From Crithidia fasciculata (Eukaryota; Euglenozoa; Kinetoplastea; Trypanosomatida; Trypanosomatidae): a stretch of 64,000 bases of DNA. Each line of letters starts with the position of its first letter. Position 1 is the first letter of the stretch. This document shows, piece by piece, positions 1 through 8,998 of this stretch. Position numbers and translations under genes: made by a program. The notes under the pieces are model-generated. The model was not told the DNA's origin, made no database searches, and saw nothing but the letters and a program-made list of their open reading frames with translations. The stretch is taken from positions 2,734,501-2,798,500 of the forward strand of contig CM003407.1 of assembly GCA_000331325.2 (NCBI GenBank). The letters are read 5' to 3'.

Positions 1-1197
1 TATGGCTTGCTCTCTTCACTTCTTCTTTTTTTTCTTCTTCTGATCTTCGCATTGTTCATTGCTTCACTTCTTTTTGGTTGTCTTCTGTTCTTCTTATTTA
101 TGTTTCGGTTTTCTTGGTTTATTTCCGTCTTTTTATCTTTTTCATTAATTCAAACGGCGTCATCATTGTTTTTCTCTTCTCCCCTTATTTTCCTTTGCTT
201 TCTTCTCGACCGTATTGCGTGCTCAGGATGTTCAGTTGTGGGGCTGTCCTCCGTTACCCGTTTTTCTCTTTTACTACCGGTTTTTATTTTTCTCATTTTG
301 TTGTTGTTGAGTTGTTTGCGTGCAGAACCGAACGACACTAGTAAAGAAGCACGAGAGAAAAAGAAAAGAAGAAAGTATCCACGCTGGGAAAGGCTGCTAA
401 AACTAAAGGCAACAAAACAATTGTGTGGTTGCCTAAAGCTCGTTCTGCCTTGTTAATGCAACAGGACGAAGCAGCACAGAGTGAGGCTGGAATGCCGTGA
501 TATGCTCGCTTCCGGCACGGATTTGACTATGAAGGGCAAGCGCTAGTCCATCAAGCGCTATGTGTTGCCGTGATACAACTCCCGCCGCGTCTCCAGTAGA
601 AAACTTAAATTATCCACCTTCTGCAGGCCCATTGCGCTCCGCGGTTGCGCTCATGTTGTTGCTACCATTGATGCCCGTTGCTCCACTCGGCTTTTGTACG
701 TCCCTCAATCTGCACCGCTCTAAAATCACATCGCTCTCCTTGTTTTTTTTCCCCATAGTCGTGCACATACTGATACACACGCATACACACAGACTCCTAT
801 CTGAGCCTTGGAAGGGTATTTGCGCGTTTCATTGCCCTATCTGTTTCTTTTCTTCACCCCTTTTCTCATTCTCTGCCATTGTGCAAACCTTTGGATTGTT
901 TGTTCCTCGGTTGCCCTCGCCTCTCCTCAGAAAAAGATAGAAGAAAGAGGCAGTGTCTCTATATCAGCACTCGCAAAAGCAGAAAGAAGTCTTTGTTCTA
1001 TTTTTATTCGCCTCTTTGTATCCGTCCCTTTTTTGCATTGCACACCTCTCTGAGTTCCACACACACACTCTCTTTTTCTTTAGTTCTTCTTGCGTGCGTA
1101 TTGGTGTGTCCTTGCTGTTGCGTGTACTCAATACCCCTCTCTGTGTTTCATTTAATATCTTTTGCATTCTGTACCGCTCTCGCGTTCGATCGTCTTC
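1..1197. other. Non-coding start of window, UTR-like
   Basis: T-rich sequence with poly-T and CT runs, typical of trypanosomatid untranslated and intergenic DNA. It should hold the 3' UTR of a gene outside the window and the 5' UTR of the phosphatase gene at 1198. A more GC-balanced patch at about 450-700 interrupts the T-rich sequence. The open frames here are rich in F, L and S from pyrimidine runs and show no domain, so none is called. Confidence 0.7.
1069..1083 (+). promoter_or_regulatory. Polypyrimidine tract and trans-splice acceptor for the phosphatase gene
   Basis: A CT-rich tract ends in TTTAG, with the AG at 1082-1083, 114 bases before the ATG at 1198. This is the expected spliced-leader acceptor arrangement. 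Other AG sites nearby could be used as well. Confidence 0.5.
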
Positions 1198-2205
1198 ATG
1201 TTCTTTTTGATGGTGTTTGTCTTGTTGGTGGCCGTCGCGATCGTCATCACCCCGGCTGGGCGGCTGGCCGTGGCAAAGGCGCAGGTGTACGCTCATGGCG
1301 GGCGCTTCATGTTTCAGGCCAAGGACCTGCCCACCACCTTCCGCGGCACCAACTACATGCGCATGGATGCCGTCGGCAACTACACCGGTGGTAAGCGGAC
1401 AATTCGCATTGTTTTCATCCGCCACGGCCAGTCCGTCTGGAACTCGCTCTTCAACTCCTTCAATTTTGGACTCCCCTCTCGCATGGTCAAGGCGACGATT
1501 CGCGAGTTCACCGACTTCTTCGCGAATCCCTTCGCCTCCTGCATCATCGACTCCCCGCTGAGCAGCAAGGGAAAGAAGGAGGCGGTGGATCTCGCCAGCT
1601 TCATGCGCACCGCCAAGACAAAGATCTCCTTCGACCCGGCAGTTTCGGTGGTCGTGTCGAGCAATCTGCGCCGCGCGATGGAGACGGCACTGGTCGGGAT
1701 GGACCCCCGCATCAGCACGACAGCGGAGCGGATTGTCATGGACTCCACGCTGCAGGAAGGCTCGCAGAACATCGACGCGCAAAGCTTCTCGACCGAGCGT
1801 GGCAAGATCGCCCCCTGCACGATGGGAAAGATCACCGACCCCATGAAGCTCGGCACCGTCTTCGACCCCTACCTCAACGCTGGCAACCGTGTCGCTGGCG
1901 TCGATGTGTACCAGCGCATGGACGAGTTCATTATGCATCTCTTTGGCGGACGCGGAGAGGCCAGCTTAGCGCCGGCTGCGGGCGGCGGCAACGCGGCGCT
2001 GCAGGAGGTAATTGTGGTGGGACACAGCGGCTACTTCCGCAACTTCTTCAAGCGCTTTCTGCCGGCGTCGTCGTCGCACGTGGCCAAGAAGAAGAAGATG
2101 CAGAATTGCGCGGTGGTGTCGCTGGAGATCACGCGCGATCAGGCGAACGGTGAGGTGACGGTGGATGAGTCGACCATCAAGGTGCTCTACAAAGGCTTCA
2201 AGTAG
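1198..2205 (+). CDS. Membrane-anchored histidine phosphatase (phosphoglycerate mutase-like)
   Basis: 335-residue protein of the histidine phosphatase (phosphoglycerate mutase-like) superfamily. The catalytic RHG motif is at residues 75-77 (IRHGQS), with the expected later histidine in VVGHSGYF near residue 280 and a conserved arginine in SSNLRRAMET. The first 25 residues form one hydrophobic segment (FFLMVFVLLVAVAIV), so the enzyme is probably anchored in a membrane by its N terminus. Family members remove phosphate through a phosphohistidine intermediate; the substrate cannot be read from sequence, and the membrane anchor argues against a standard glycolytic mutase. The frame is open upstream to 1162, but the only ATG there is at 1198, so this start was chosen. 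It is the first gene of the + strand array, 0.9 kb before the EF-Ts-like gene. Confidence 0.85.
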   Translation: MFFLMVFVLLVAVAIVITPAGRLAVAKAQVYAHGGRFMFQAKDLPTTFRGTNYMRMDAVGNYTGGKRTIRIVFIRHGQSVWNSLFNSFNFGLPSRMVKATIREFTDFFANPFASCIIDSPLSSKGKKEAVDLASFMRTAKTKISFDPAVSVVVSSNLRRAMETALVGMDPRISTTAERIVMDSTLQEGSQNIDAQSFSTERGKIAPCTMGKITDPMKLGTVFDPYLNAGNRVAGVDVYQRMDEFIMHLFGGRGEASLAPAAGGGNAALQEVIVVGHSGYFRNFFKRFLPASSSHVAKKKKMQNCAVVSLEITRDQANGEVTVDESTIKVLYKGFK

Positions 2206-3118
2206 TCGTGCACCACTTTCTTCGTCAACAGGAAATTGAGATAGGATACACGCTGGTGATCTTTTCGAGAAAAAGGAAAAGAAGAGCGACAGGATCCACT
2301 CAATACTTCTTTTTTCCTTCACTCAGCGTCAGGTGTGTACATTGTTCCCTGTATCATTTCCCTTCTTCTCCTTGTGATGCGTTTCTCAGCTTCTCTTTTT
2401 ATGTTGTCCACTCAAGTCTGCGGAACGTCTCATTTTTGCACTTCGTCTCCTTCGTGTGTCTGTATCTGTGTCTGTGCTTTTTTCTGAACCTTTGCAACAA
2501 ACAAACAATTAGAGAAAGAACAAAAACCAAAAAGGCAAGAGCTTTTGGCCAATTAGCGTCACCCTTTACAAGTAAGGAGGAATGGACCCCGGAATGCGGT
2601 GCAGAGGAGAGAAGGAAAAGCGGGCTTCGAAATCTTTGACAGCTCTTCTTTGTTGCTCTCTTGCGGTTCCCGGTGCAACAGACGCCACGCTTCGCTCTCG
2701 AGCGTCATTTGTTTTTTTCTACTTGTGAGTCGCTGGCGCGCTTTTTCTCTTTTTTTTTTTGTAAACCTTCTCAGCTGCTCTGGGTGTTAACGGTGCTCTC
2801 TGCGTTTCTTTGGGGGCTTATGTAGCAGCCATCTTGTCGAAGTGCCTGTCCAATCTTGCACGTCATTACTTACCTATGAGGAAAGAAAATGCACTGCTCT
2901 GCTTCTCGCTCCCTATACATTCTCTTTTTTTTCCCCCGCACTCTCAAATCTTTTCTTCTTGCGCCACTCCAACGCTCGTCTGCGAAGAGAACAGCAGCAG
3001 AGACTTTTCGTTGCTCTGCTGCCTGAGAAAGAGGGGCAGAAACACCAATACGAGAAAAAGGCGGGCACACACTTTCTCACTCCCTCCCACATCGTACTCA
3101 GCGCCTCGCCTCTGAAAC
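2206..3118. other. Intergenic region, UTRs
   Basis: T-rich 3' UTR of the phosphatase and 5' UTR of the EF-Ts-like gene. The tract at 2918-2963 is a strong pyrimidine tract (runs of T and C) and could direct splicing; a second candidate AG lies at 3100-3101, only 17 bases before the next ATG. A less T-rich patch lies at about 2560-2700. No gene seen. Confidence 0.65.
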
Positions 3119-4537
3119 ATGCGGCTCTTCTCTTCCCTTTCCACACGTTGCGGCCTTGCTGCCGCGGCATCGAGAGCAGCCCTCACCACGCACGCCCAGC
3201 ACCGATTTGTCGCGCACATCCGCCACGACGTCAGCGAGGCGGAGCGGCAGCACCTGGATCAGGAGCTGCCACCACGCGAGCTGCTGCGGGAGATGCGAAC
3301 AGCCGACAAGGCCCCTGGAGAGGACGACGAGGACGACATCAAAGTCCCTGGCGACTCCTTTGGCATCATGCAGAACCGCGTCGTCTTCTACAGGCCCATC
3401 CCACGGCAGACCGCCTCGGGCCGCTATGGGGAGCTGATGCCGTCGACGACGCACCCCTACGACGCCTACAACTACGACACGGCGCAGCTGCTCCACAGTC
3501 GTTATGGCGTACCTCTAGAGGACGCGGTGAGGGCGTTGCGGGAGGCACGAGGCGACATCAACCTCGCCACGGAGCTGCTGGAGCAGTGGTTTGACATCGA
3601 GGTGGGCTTCGGCAGCTACGGTGTTGTCTGTCTCGAGTCGTATGCACCGGAGACTTTCTGCCTTGTGTCGTACAACCTACCCACCTTTGCCTCCACGCAG
3701 AGCGATGACGTGCTGGACGCCATTCATGAACTGACGCTCTCCGCCGCGGAGTTGCCCCTCGACACACCGCGTGACCGCCTCGTCGACAAGTTCTTGAATC
3801 ACTGGACTACCGAGGACGATGTGCCTTGCCGCGATGTGCTGCGCGCGCACGACATCACGGTGCAGAACATCCTCCTCCTGCCCTTCGGCGACTACGGCGT
3901 GCAGGGCTTTCACGTGCTGCACCCGGTGAAGGAAGAGACGCCGAACATCGGCCTCGGCGCCGCGGCCTGCTGCATGGACCTGCGCACTGGCATTCACAAC
4001 CGCTTCCGCTTCCACGTCGAGCGGATTGCCGACTCGGTCAGCGAGCACGTGCTGCAGGAGACGCTGCACTACAACCAAGGCGTGCACCTTCTGCGCCAAC
4101 CCTACTGGTTCCGCCCCGAGTACAGCGTGGAGGAGTTCATTCGCTTCAAGGAGTCGCTGCTGCAGCCGAGTGCCTCGATTTTTGAGATGCGCTACGCCTT
4201 TCTCTTTGCCCCGCAGTACGGCCTCCCGCACTATCGCAACATCGTCGAGATGGAGAAGCTGAAGATTGCGCAGCACAAGTACGAGAAGCACTACGAGGAC
4301 TTCACCGCACCGGGGAAGTGGGTGACGAGCGACGGAGCGCAGCTGCAGACGGTGGCGGCGGGCAGCGGCGGGTCGAACGCGCCGGGCGGGGCGATGCACA
4401 ACAACAGCAACGATGCAGACTCGACTCGAACCGCTATGGAGACTCGCACTGGGCCGCTGCGGCGCGCGCTGACGCAGTCCATGCAGGCCCACGGCGACCG
4501 CGTCTTCAACCGCTTCTACCGCAACAACATCCACTGA
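3119..4537 (+). CDS. Divergent mitochondrial elongation factor Ts-like protein
   Basis: 472-residue protein. The N terminus (MRLFSSLSTRCGLAAAASRA) is rich in R, S and A with no acids, as in a mitochondrial targeting peptide. Residues 119-157 resemble the UBA-like N-terminal helices of EF-Ts: a short helix, a GVPLEDAVRALREARGDI segment, then LATELLEQ. After it come blocks that align loosely with the EF-Ts core (EVGFGSYGVVCLESY, and later GLGAAACCMDL where EF-Ts has its second core subdomain). EF-Ts is the nucleotide exchange factor for mitochondrial EF-Tu. The protein is longer than bacterial EF-Ts, with an acidic insert at 66-73 (EDDEDD) and a Gly/Ser/Asn-rich stretch near 415-435. The assignment rests on the helical motif and the overall order; it could be an EF-Ts-derived protein with another mitochondrial role. 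Confidence 0.65.
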   Translation: MRLFSSLSTRCGLAAAASRAALTTHAQHRFVAHIRHDVSEAERQHLDQELPPRELLREMRTADKAPGEDDEDDIKVPGDSFGIMQNRVVFYRPIPRQTASGRYGELMPSTTHPYDAYNYDTAQLLHSRYGVPLEDAVRALREARGDINLATELLEQWFDIEVGFGSYGVVCLESYAPETFCLVSYNLPTFASTQSDDVLDAIHELTLSAAELPLDTPRDRLVDKFLNHWTTEDDVPCRDVLRAHDITVQNILLLPFGDYGVQGFHVLHPVKEETPNIGLGAAACCMDLRTGIHNRFRFHVERIADSVSEHVLQETLHYNQGVHLLRQPYWFRPEYSVEEFIRFKESLLQPSASIFEMRYAFLFAPQYGLPHYRNIVEMEKLKIAQHKYEKHYEDFTAPGKWVTSDGAQLQTVAAGSGGSNAPGGAMHNNSNDADSTRTAMETRTGPLRRALTQSMQAHGDRVFNRFYRNNIH

Positions 4538-5226
4538 CCTTTAAAGGGAGTATTTTGTGATTTGTGTTGCTGCTCCGCCTTACTCTTCCGGCTTTCTCTG
4601 TGGCGTGTGCGTCAGTGCGCATGATATTTTTAAATTATCTTCTCTCTTGCTCCCTGTTTCCTGTTCACAGCGCTTAGTGCAACTTTAGAACGATGAACGA
4701 TATAATGGTGGTCACGGCGGCGGTCGTTGAGTACTGCTCTGCGGTATGCGGCAATGCACACACACGAATACACTTGCTGCGATCTTTGCTACCCTCTGTT
4801 TCTTTGTCCGCTTGCTCATGTCTTCATGTTCTGCCCGCTTTTAGCCGTTCATCTACTACTATTTCAAAACCCTTCGATCTCCGCTTTTTATCCACCACAC
4901 GACACTCTTCGCTGCACAACAGTCGTGGCGTCTCGATACGCTACATCACAGGAAAATCCAACTGCCGATCGCTTTCTTCTTTCTTTTTTTCTCTCTTTTT
5001 TTTTGGTGAGACGTGGCTACAGCAGCGTCGTGGGTGCACAGCCGTCTAATCCACCTCTTTTTCATCTTTTTCTCTGTTATAGCTCCCAAAGATTTCATTC
5101 TCATTTCTCCTTCTTTCCCTCCTTTCTCCTAGAGAGCTTCCGGTCAGACAAGTTGTCTTTTCGGTGGTTCATCCTTGTATCGACCAAGAGACGCCTAAGC
5201 ATAACTTTTTAGCACACTGAACCGCG
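4538..5226. other. Intergenic region, UTRs
   Basis: T-rich UTR sequence with several pyrimidine tracts (4975-5005 and 5050-5130). No coding potential beyond low-complexity frames. Confidence 0.65.
5104..5132 (+). promoter_or_regulatory. Polypyrimidine tract and trans-splice acceptor for the acylated small protein
   Basis: An almost pure CT tract of 27 bases is followed by AG at 5131-5132, which would give a 5' UTR of 94 bases before the spliced leader. It is one of the clearest acceptors in the window. Confidence 0.6.
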
Positions 5227-5643
5227 ATGGGGTGCGGGCAGTCCCACTCCACCAACAAGGGGGTGGCGAGCAAGAGCGCGAAGCAGTCGATGCGCGAGAT
5301 TGCCAAGAGCACCACCACTGAGAAGCCCGTAGAGGAAGATGCCGATATCTTCAACATCTTCGTCGCCGGCTACGTGGGCGACTACCCCCAAAAAGGCACG
5401 GTGACGACCTACGACGACTACAAAGGCTTCTCCACATCGACGACGAACCACGTCTCCAAGGCAAAGGTAGATCGCGTGTGCAAGTGGGCCGACGGTGTGC
5501 TCGCAGAGCGCCACCGGCAGAACCACGACATCTTCTTCAACCCGCAGAACCCCGCGGCGTGGCCCAAGGAGGTGATGGCGGACCACAACTCCTCGCCGTC
5601 CTTCGCCGATCGCCACACCTCGCAGCAGAACAGTCACAAGTAG
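5227..5643 (+). CDS. Small N-terminally acylated trypanosomatid protein
   Basis: 138-residue hydrophilic protein beginning MGCGQSHS. Glycine at position 2 with serine at 6 fits the N-myristoylation signal, and cysteine at 3 a palmitoylation site, so the product is probably tethered to the plasma or flagellar membrane by two lipids. There is no transmembrane segment and no domain I recognise. The middle (residues 38-90) looks folded, with aromatic and acidic residues (DADIFNIFVAGYVGDYP, then YDDYKGF) and CKWADGVL; the C-terminal 30 residues are rich in S, N, Q and H. The start is certain because the acylation motif sits at the ATG. Function unknown; small MGC proteins of this type are common in trypanosomatid flagella. 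Confidence 0.85.
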   Translation: MGCGQSHSTNKGVASKSAKQSMREIAKSTTTEKPVEEDADIFNIFVAGYVGDYPQKGTVTTYDDYKGFSTSTTNHVSKAKVDRVCKWADGVLAERHRQNHDIFFNPQNPAAWPKEVMADHNSSPSFADRHTSQQNSHK

Positions 5644-7072
5644 GGCCGGATACGAGTGCTTCCCCTAATTTGCCGGTCTTTTTTTTTTTTTTGTTTCCTC
5701 GCAGTCGGCGCGTAGGTTTTTGGTCTTCTTTTTTTTGTTGTTTCACTCTTTTTTAACCTCTCTTTCCTATCAGGGAGTATGTAGCCTGGAAGCGCCTTCA
5801 CGCCTTCTCTGATGTTGTCGTTTTTTTTTTCCTTTTCCCTTTTCTCGCTTTTTCCCAACCCGCAGACGCTGTCGTCCGGTGTTAGCATTTGTGTGTGTGG
5901 GTGTTTTGGTGTGTGGTGTGTGCTGTGCCACCACGCGTGTCCACTTCAACCTCCTCTCTTTCGCAGCCGTACCGGAAAACTTTGACTATGCGTCGTCACG
6001 TCCAATGCACCACCACAGTTCAGTTTACTAGTTGTCTGTATTATGTTTCATTTGTATTTGTGTTTCGTTACGCACTTTCTTTTTTGCTCTTTCTTCTGTT
6101 TTTTTTTTTTTTCAGTGTGTGCACTCCTAATGTCAATTACCAGAAAAATATATATTTATTCACGTTGCCTTTCACCTCGCTTGGAAGAGTTTGTGCTGAT
6201 GCTGCGGCTGATGATGCAGCTTTCCTGTTTTTTTTTCTCACTACTACTTATGTAAGATTCACGTAGTTTCAGCTCCAAAAAGAATAATCATTTGAAAGAA
6301 GAGCGAAAAGCGAAGATGCGACGAGGAGGCTTCAGTCTATGGGAAGTATCTAGGACACGTCTGCAGCTCTTACCATCCCGGTCTTCCGCTGTGCTCGGTG
6401 CAATTGCCATGAAGGCGCATTCCTTTTTCGTTGCATTCTGTGGACTCTGCGTAGAGGTGGTCAGCGTTCTCTCGCACTTTAAGGCAGCAGTCGGGTGAGG
6501 CAGCTGTACACGGCGCTTGTTGCGCTTAGGTACGCCAGCGCCAGCGACTTTCGCGCTCCGGAAACGAGTGCGGGTTGCTGTTTGATATCTTGCCGCAGGC
6601 GATTAAAAACGCGTATGCCGTGCCTTTGATCTTCTTCCATCTTTACATTTTTGCTTTTTTTCTCCCGCCGCACGTCTCACTGTTTAACCCCACTGGAGCA
6701 CCTCGTCGCCCTCTTTGTTTTTGAAGTCTGTGCATCAAAAACTTTGTACCACAGAGGGTTCCCTCGTGTTGCGTTTCCTTCAAATTTGCTTTCCATTACT
6801 CTGGTCACTGCTCACCTCTATTTCTCTTCTCTATCTCTCTCACTTTCCTTGTGAAGTGTTGCGTATTGCGTCTCTGCCAGCTACCACCTCGCGCTTCCTA
6901 TCTTTTCTTTTCATCTCTGTTGGAAGATTTGTTACGTCGGCATCGAATAGAAGAGAAGAAAAACAATCAAAGCATCTTCCTGCACACACAAACTTCCGGT
7001 CCACTTATACACAACCGTTGAACCCCTTTCCTCTTCTTTTTCTTTCTCTTTCCTTCTCTCTCTAGCAGCACA
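5644..7072. other. Intergenic region, UTRs
   Basis: 1.4 kb of mostly T-rich sequence, with a GC-balanced island at about 6300-6620 that lacks long T runs. The second half carries the 5' UTR and pyrimidine tracts of the proteasome gene; an alternative acceptor AG lies at 6855-6856 after a CT tract from about 6826. No gene seen. Confidence 0.65.
7026..7065 (+). promoter_or_regulatory. Long polypyrimidine tract next to the proteasome start codon
   Basis: A 38-base uninterrupted CT tract ends in TCTAG with the AG at 7064-7065, only 7 bases before the ATG at 7073. If used, almost the whole 5' UTR would be the spliced leader. The tract might instead lie within a longer UTR started at 6855-6856. 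Confidence 0.5.
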
Positions 7073-7825
7073 ATGAACCGCGCCGGCTTCGACAAGTACA
7101 TCACTGTCTTCAGCCCCGAGGGCTCGCTGTACCAGGTGGAGTACGCCTTCAAGGCCGTCACCTACCCCGGCCTGCTCTCGGTGGCCATCCGCTGCAAGGA
7201 TGCCGCGCTCGTCGTGACGCAGCACCAAATTCCCGACCGCCTGATGCGGCCCGAGTCCGTCACCGCCCTGTACGAGGTGACGTCTGGCATCGGCGCCTGC
7301 ATGACGGGCCGTGCTCCCGATGGCCGTGCCTTGGTGCAGCGTGCCCGCGAGGAGGCCTCGGACTACCACTATCGCTACGGCGTGCCGATCCCGATCGCGC
7401 TGCTGGCGAAGCGCATGGGCGACAAGGCGCAGGTGCGGACGCAGCAGGCCGGTCTGCGACCGATGGGCGTCATCACGACCCTGATCGGCGTTGACCAGAG
7501 CGACGTGGACGGCTCCTTCAAGCCCGTCATCTACACAGTGGACCCGGCGGGATGGACCGGCGGTCACATTGCCTGCGCTGCCGGGAAGAAGCAGGTGGAG
7601 GCGATGGCCTTCCTCGAGAAGCGCCAGAAGGGCACCGACTTCGACGCACTCTCGCAGAAGGAGGCGGCAATGATCGCGCTGGCGGCCCTGCAGAGCGCCA
7701 TCGGGACAGCCGTGAAGGCGTCGGAGGTGGAGGTGGGCCGCTGCACGGCGGCCAACCCGAACTTTGAGCGTGTGCCGAGCAGCGAGGTGGAGGAGTGGCT
7801 CACGGCGGTGGCAGAGGCGGACTGA
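7073..7825 (+). CDS. 20S proteasome alpha-1 subunit (PSMA6 type)
   Basis: 250-residue subunit of the outer alpha ring of the 20S proteasome core. The alpha-subunit signature is at the N terminus (FDKYITVFSPEGSLYQVEYA, residues 6-25). The closest relative I know is human PSMA6, shared stretches being SPEG-LYQVEYAFKA, MTG--PD-R--VQRAR-EA, Y-YG--IP and DPAG. As expected of an alpha subunit it has no N-terminal propeptide and no catalytic threonine; its role is structural, building the gated entry pore and contacting regulatory particles. The length is normal for the family (about 246). The ATG at 7073 fixes the start, because the signature begins five residues later. It is called alpha-1 in the trypanosomatid and systematic naming. 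Confidence 0.95.
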   Translation: MNRAGFDKYITVFSPEGSLYQVEYAFKAVTYPGLLSVAIRCKDAALVVTQHQIPDRLMRPESVTALYEVTSGIGACMTGRAPDGRALVQRAREEASDYHYRYGVPIPIALLAKRMGDKAQVRTQQAGLRPMGVITTLIGVDQSDVDGSFKPVIYTVDPAGWTGGHIACAAGKKQVEAMAFLEKRQKGTDFDALSQKEAAMIALAALQSAIGTAVKASEVEVGRCTAANPNFERVPSSEVEEWLTAVAEAD

Positions 7826-8998
7826 GGAGAAGAGAAGGCAGCACCGCGTTAGAGAAATGATGGAGCGGAGCCGCAAAGGAAAAGAAAGACAGGGCAGACA
7901 AGAGAGAAAGAGAAAAGAGTGGAGAGACTTCTCATGTCTTTCTGCCTTTCATCTTTGCCGCTGTCTCCCTTTTTGTCTTCTTTCCGAGCTGAGGAAGACA
8001 GCACTTTATTCTGGTCCTGTTGCTACTGTGTACGCAGGCTCCTTTTGTATTTTTGGTTGTTTTCTTTTCGAGGGAATTGCAGGGTGTTGCCTCCGTGAGG
8101 CGCTCTCTTCCTCCCTCCCGATGTTTTTTTCTTTTTTTGTGTTCTTCGTTATGAAGTATTGGGCTGGGGAATCGGTGGTCTTATCAGATGCAGCAAGCGG
8201 CAAAAGAAAAAAAAAAGAAATAGAGAAGGAAAGTTGGGTCCGCAGCAGCTGCCTTGGCGAAGGTTTAGCCACACGCGAGGCGGCCGGATCGCCTTGCTGA
8301 CATCGTGAATTGCACTCATGACTTTGCTCCTGACGGTTCCTCGAGTCGTCAGCCAATCGGCTACACCTTGCGCAGAGCCCGACCTTGCTTCCCTTCCGTT
8401 TTTCTTTCGGTACAGGAAAACACGGCGACTGGCGAGCATCGTACGCGACGTCGCACGCGAAACAGATTGGCTGCTTTCGACTTTCTTTCGCAGAAAGTTG
8501 ATGGTGCGTCGGGTTTCTGACGAAGGGGAAGAGCACGCAAGTAGCGAAGACATGCTTTGATCTTCTGTTTTTTTCTTCTTTTCTGATGTCATTGCTCTCC
8601 AAGAAAAGTTGGCTGAAATGAGTATTTTTGACGGTGTTTGTCATACCGCGTCTCTTTTACTATTTCCCGCTCTGCACCTCCTTCATCCCCTCTTCCTTTA
8701 ACGCCACACATCTACTGCAACATGGCTCACCGTCTCATCAACGCCAAAGTATTTTCTTTTTTTGCACCTTTGCAACGCTATCGCGGTCTTTAAACTCGAT
8801 CGAGTACCTTGACCTCGTAGCAGGCTCCTACGCAGCACATTCGCTCTCTCTCTCACTCTTTCAAACAAACTTTTTTTTTTCTATTCGCTTCTACTGCGGT
8901 TCCCAGTGAGTTCCTTACGTGTTCTACTGCGATCCTCCCTCGTCTCTTTCTTCTTCTTCCTGTCGTAGGCTTTCTACCACCACCTATACTACTCAACC
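7826..8998. other. Intergenic region, UTRs
   Basis: The 3' UTR begins with a purine-rich stretch (7826-7925), turns T-rich, and holds a GC-balanced island at about 8220-8560. The last 400 bases are pyrimidine-rich 5' UTR sequence of the next gene. No gene seen. Confidence 0.65.
8941..8968 (+). promoter_or_regulatory. Polypyrimidine tract and trans-splice acceptor for the ATOM40 gene
   Basis: A CT tract with TTC repeats is followed by TAG, the AG at 8967-8968, 30 bases before the ATG at 8999. Confidence 0.55.

Noticed and set aside
7-456. 149-residue open frame at the start of the window
   Set aside because: Composition is F, L and S from pyrimidine runs, other frames are equally open, and there is no domain. 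It reads as UTR.
964-1938. 324-residue minus-strand frame over the phosphatase gene
   Set aside because: It is a shadow frame produced by GC-rich codons of the gene at 1198; no domain, and all real genes are on the other strand.
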